Of a stretch of DNA of 64,000 bases, positions 61,520 to 64,000 are shown piece after piece. A model generated the notes under the pieces. It did not search any database, was not told the DNA's origin, and was given only the letters and a program-made list of their open reading frames with translations. Both the position numbers and the translations under genes were made by a program. The stretch is from Halomonas denitrificans (lineage in GTDB: Bacteria > Pseudomonadota > Gammaproteobacteria > Pseudomonadales > Halomonadaceae): contig NZ_PYVX01000008.1 of the NCBI RefSeq assembly GCF_003056305.1, positions 62,001 through 126,000 on the forward strand. Direction: 5' to 3'. Numbering within the stretch: the stretch's first letter is position 1; each line of letters begins with the position of its first letter.

Positions 61520-61786
61520 ATGAGCACGATCACCCTGGATGCCCTGCCCGCCAACGTCCGACAGGCCGGCGGCCTGGTCGTCGCGGGCCTGCTGCTGCTG
61601 GCCCTCGGCGCGCTGCTGGCCGGCTGGCAGCCGGTGGCGATCCCCCTGGAACTGGTCGCCCTGGGGGCGTCGGGGCTGGCGCTGCTGTCGCCCGGCCTGC
61701 TCCAGCAGGAGGAGGCCCGGGAGACCCTCTACTGCCTGACCCTGGCCAGCCTGATCACACTGGTCGGCATTCAGCTGCTGGCCTGA
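61520..61786 (+). CDS. Small membrane protein, likely regulated by the adjacent two-component system
   Basis: An 88-residue inner-membrane protein with two to three hydrophobic segments (QAGGLVVAGLLLLALGALLA, LELVALGASGLALLSPGLL, LYCLTLASLITLVGIQLLA) separated by a short acidic loop (QQEEARET). GAGGAG lies 10 nt upstream of the ATG. No family recognised. A PmrA/QseB-type box precedes it, so it probably belongs to the regulon of the kinase/regulator pair next to it. Role may be envelope-related or in feedback on the kinase. Confidence 0.75.
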   Translation: MSTITLDALPANVRQAGGLVVAGLLLLALGALLAGWQPVAIPLELVALGASGLALLSPGLLQQEEARETLYCLTLASLITLVGIQLLA

Positions 61787-61835
61787 CGCCCGGTCTTTAC
61801 AGCCGCCGGGGCGACAAGGATAGTGGGGCCTGACG

Positions 61836-61913
61836 ACCGGGGCGCCGCGGCGATTGGCCACGGCTGAGACGCACCCTTGGAACCTGACCCGGACAATGCC
61901 GGCGTAGGGAGTC
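61836..61913 (+). promoter_or_regulatory. TPP riboswitch (thi box)
   Basis: The conserved elements are in order: GGGGCGCC, CTGAGA (61864), ACCC, GAACCTGA (61880), and the 3' block CCGGCGTAGGGA. This is the thiamine pyrophosphate aptamer, ahead of thiM and thiE. Ligand binding should reduce their expression. Confidence 0.93.
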
Positions 61914-61958
61914 GTGCCGCGCCGGCCGCCGCCGCGCGGCACCTCCCCGCCGGGGAGG
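61914..61958 (+). promoter_or_regulatory. Riboswitch expression platform with sequestered ribosome site
   Basis: Two hairpins follow the aptamer: GTGCCGCGC/GCGCGGCAC (61914-61942) and CCTCCCC/GGGGAGG (61942-61958). The second pairs the Shine-Dalgarno GGGGAGG of thiM, 4 nt before its ATG, so control is probably at translation initiation. Confidence 0.75.
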
Positions 61959-61962
61959 CCCC

Positions 61963-62769
61963 ATGCACCACATCGATCCCGCCGCGCACCTGGCCCGGGT
62001 GCGCGCGACCCGCCCGCTGGTCCACAACATCACCAACCACGTGGCCATGAACAGCATGGCCAACGTGCTGCTGGCGCTCGGCGCCTCGCCGGCCATGGTC
62101 CACGCCCGCGAGGAGGCCGCCGAGTTCACCGCCCTGGCCGGCGCCCTGACGATCAACATCGGCACCCTCTCGCCCCACTGGGTCGAGGCCATGGAGGCCG
62201 CGGCGCTGGCGGCCGGCGAGACGGGGCGCCCCTGGGTGCTGGACCCGGTGGCGGTGGGCGCCACGCGCTATCGCCGCGAGACCGGCGCGCGGCTGCTGGC
62301 CCTCTCGCCGGACGTGATCCGCGGCAACGCCTCGGAGATCATCGCCCTGGCGGGCGGCGCCGGCGGCGGCCGCGGCGTGGACAGCACCGACCCCGCCGAG
62401 GCGGCCCTCGCGGCCGCCCGCCGCCTAGCCGAGCAGACCGGCGGCGTGGTGGCGGTGACCGGTGAGGTGGACCTGGTCACCGACGGCCGGCGCCTCGCCC
62501 GGGTGCACGGCGGACACCCGCTGATGCCCAAGGTCACCACCCTGGGCTGCGCGCTGACCGGCGTGGTGGCGGCCTTCCTCGCCGGCGCCGACGACCACTT
62601 CGCGGCGACGACGGCGGCGCTCGTCGGCTACGCCGTGGCCGGCGAGCTCGCCGGCGAGGTGGCCCGCGGCCCCGGCAGCTTCGCGGTCGCCTTCCTCGAC
62701 GCCCTCTACCACCTCGACCACGAGGCCCTCGCCGATCGAGCCCGCCTGGAGATGACCGATGCCCCTTGA
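61963..62769 (+). CDS. thiM: Hydroxyethylthiazole kinase
   Basis: Phosphorylates the thiazole alcohol for thiamine salvage. The 268-residue ribokinase-like protein shows RPLVHNITNHVAMNSMANVL, GTLSPHWVEAM, the VLDPVAVGATRYRRE region, GNASEIIALAG and the C-terminal catalytic block TTLGCALTGVVAAFLAG (Cys present). First gene after the TPP riboswitch; overlaps thiE by 11 nt. Confidence 0.97.
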   Translation: MHHIDPAAHLARVRATRPLVHNITNHVAMNSMANVLLALGASPAMVHAREEAAEFTALAGALTINIGTLSPHWVEAMEAAALAAGETGRPWVLDPVAVGATRYRRETGARLLALSPDVIRGNASEIIALAGGAGGGRGVDSTDPAEAALAAARRLAEQTGGVVAVTGEVDLVTDGRRLARVHGGHPLMPKVTTLGCALTGVVAAFLAGADDHFAATTAALVGYAVAGELAGEVARGPGSFAVAFLDALYHLDHEALADRARLEMTDAP

Positions 62770-63373
62770 CCTCTCGCTCTACCTCGTCACCGACGCCGGC
62801 CTCTGCGCGGACCACGGCCTGGAGGAGACCGTCGCCGCCGCGGTGCGCGGCGGCGTGACCCTGGTGCAGCTGCGCGACAAGCACGCCAGTGACGCCGAGA
62901 TGATCGACCAGGCCCGCCGCCTCAAGGCGATGCTCGAAGGCACCGGCGTGCCGCTGATCATCAACGACCGGCTGGAGGTGGCGCTCGCCGCGGGGGCCGA
63001 CGGCCTGCACATCGGCCAGGACGACGGCGACGTGGCCCGGGCCCGCGCGGCGCTTGGACCCCAGGCGATCCTCGGGCTCTCGGTGCAGACCCACGAGCAG
63101 CTCGCCCGCCTCGACCCGGGCGTCCTGGACTACCTCGGGCTCGGCCCGGTGTTCGCCACCCCCAGCAAGCACGACCACGCCGAGCCGCTGGGCGTCGACG
63201 GCCTGGCCGCCCTGGTGGCGGCGAGCCCGCTGCCGAGCGTGGCCATCGGCGGGCTCAAGGTCGAGCACGCCGAGGCGGTGTACCGGACGGGCGCCGGCGG
63301 CCTGGCGGTGATCTCCGCCATCTGCGGCACGCCCGACCCCGAGGCCGCCGCCCGCGCCTTCCCCCGCCGCTGA
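62759..63373 (+). CDS. thiE: Thiamine phosphate synthase
   Basis: Joins thiazole phosphate and HMP pyrophosphate to thiamine phosphate. The 204-residue TIM barrel contains YLVTDAGLC, VTLVQLRDKHASD, LIINDRLEVALAAGADGLHI, the pyrophosphate loop GLGPVFATPSKHDHAEPLG and AIGGLKVEHAEAV. It starts inside thiM and is co-regulated by the riboswitch. With thiM it forms a thiazole-salvage operon; the HMP side (thiD) is not in the window. Confidence 0.97.
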   Translation: MPLDLSLYLVTDAGLCADHGLEETVAAAVRGGVTLVQLRDKHASDAEMIDQARRLKAMLEGTGVPLIINDRLEVALAAGADGLHIGQDDGDVARARAALGPQAILGLSVQTHEQLARLDPGVLDYLGLGPVFATPSKHDHAEPLGVDGLAALVAASPLPSVAIGGLKVEHAEAVYRTGAGGLAVISAICGTPDPEAAARAFPRR

Positions 63374-63405
63374 GCCCGCCCCAAACACTCACCACGTGCC
63401 CCACA

Positions 63406-63443
63406 CGACGGCGCCCCCGGCCATCAGGTCGGGGGCGCCGTCG
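63406..63443. terminator. Bidirectional terminator between thiE and cytochrome b gene
   Basis: A 14-bp perfect stem (CGACGGCGCCCCCG / CGGGGGCGCCGTCG) with a 10-nt loop between convergent genes. Confidence 0.7.
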
Positions 63444-63468
63444 CGGTGAGGCCGGCTGGCAGGGCGCG

Positions 63469-64000
63469 TCAGCGCGAGCCCGGCGTCTCGGGGAGGCGCC
63501 GGTCGCCGTGGACCATGCCCGCGATGAGGTTGTCGCGGCGCTTGCGGCTCTCCCAGAGCGAGCCGAGGACGTGCAGGGGGACCAGCACGAGGATCGCATC
63601 GCTCATCAGCTCATGGGCCTCCTCGACCCAGCCGACGCCCCAGAAGCGGTCGGTCTCCTCCATCATGTACCCGGTCGCGCCGAGCCCCAGCAGCAGGGCC
63701 AGCAGCGTCAGCATCATCACCGCCCCCGGTGGGGTATGGGTGATCCCGGGGAACGGCGGGGCCGCGGCGCCCGACGCGGCGGCGGCCCTCGCCGGGCTCA
63801 GGGCCGCCCGCAGGCGACGGGGCGTCGGCCAGAAGCTCGTCCAGCGGGCCGGCCAGGGGCCGACGAAGCCCCACAGGATCCTCACGCCGATCAGCGCCAC
63901 CACGCCGTAGCCGATCCACTGGTGCCAGGACTCGCCCTCCTCGGTGAGAAACGCATTGGCCGCGACGCCTGCCACCAGCGACCAGTGCACGAGGCGCACC
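63469..64000 (-). CDS. Cytochrome b561-like membrane protein, 5'-truncated at window end
   Basis: An inner-membrane di-heme cytochrome b (Ni/Fe-hydrogenase b-subunit-like family). The 177 residues seen start at VRLVHWSLVAGV, with heme His in LVHWSL and in WHQWIGYGVVALIGVRILWG, a TGYMMEE segment, and His in VEEAHELMSD and VLVPLHVLGS. The N-terminus normally has a few more residues before this motif and the frame is open at base 64000, so the start lies outside. It may carry electrons between quinol and a periplasmic cytochrome. Partner genes would be beyond the edge. Confidence 0.88.
   Translation of the reverse strand, partial: VRLVHWSLVAGVAANAFLTEEGESWHQWIGYGVVALIGVRILWGFVGPWPARWTSFWPTPRRLRAALSPARAAAASGAAAPPFPGITHTPPGAVMMLTLLALLLGLGATGYMMEETDRFWGVGWVEEAHELMSDAILVLVPLHVLGSLWESRKRRDNLIAGMVHGDRRLPETPGSR

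Overview
The window is 64 kb of GC-rich chromosome (apart from short AT-rich promoter gaps) from a gammaproteobacterium. Gene content and order point to Halomonadaceae (a Halomonas-like moderate halophile): glnA, ntrB and ntrC beside typA, an orphan betaine-type binding protein, phasin/PHA genes, and DUF6482 and DUF6746 families. The taxon is an inference; no rRNA lies in the window. I saw no tRNA or rRNA genes, CRISPR arrays, IS elements or phage genes.

Layout. 1-6605: the end of a Xaa-Pro aminopeptidase, then a minus-strand operon pairing an HMG-CoA-lyase-like enzyme and a CaiB/BaiF CoA-transferase with a TctCBA solute importer, probably for uptake and cleavage of a branched hydroxy-diacid. 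6844-16069: nitrogen control (ntrC, ntrB, glnA with NtrC sites and a sigma-54 promoter) and typA. The ntrC 3' end is present twice, the copies differing only by synonymous changes. 16209-25868: transporters (NSS symporter, complete LIV-type ABC importer, DAACS symporter). 26061-34360: a C45-family acyltransferase, a possibly Fur-controlled DUF6746 gene, a candidate small RNA, PhoD phosphatase, ArsH and a secreted nuclease. 32912-36359: an ECF sigma/anti-sigma operon ending in a DUF7282 protein and a cytochrome c/beta-propeller, with an ECF-type promoter. 36491-43188: a CehA/McbA metallohydrolase, a phasin with a strong promoter, and FabI-like, MaoC-Pta fusion and AckA genes. 43466-48264: YbjQ plus a 58-residue protein, TspO, and a Zur-box operon in which a 49-residue His-rich membrane protein precedes znuCBA. 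48357-55476: an att-like ABC/FtsX/AttH set, a betaine-type binding protein, glyoxalase I, DUF6482 and NlpC/P60.

55510-61786 is the most interesting stretch. A thermostable-hemolysin (GNAT-like) gene is followed by an AMP-ligase fused in frame to a heme-oxygenase-like diiron enzyme, an SDR, and a QseB/PmrA-type two-component pair. Two matching direct-repeat boxes, CTTAAG-N5-GTTAAG, lie upstream of the cluster and of the membrane-protein gene just after it. I propose an uncharacterised, self-regulated pathway making an acyl-derived small molecule.

61836-63373: a TPP riboswitch with a Shine-Dalgarno-sequestering hairpin ahead of thiM-thiE, followed by a truncated cytochrome b gene at the window edge.
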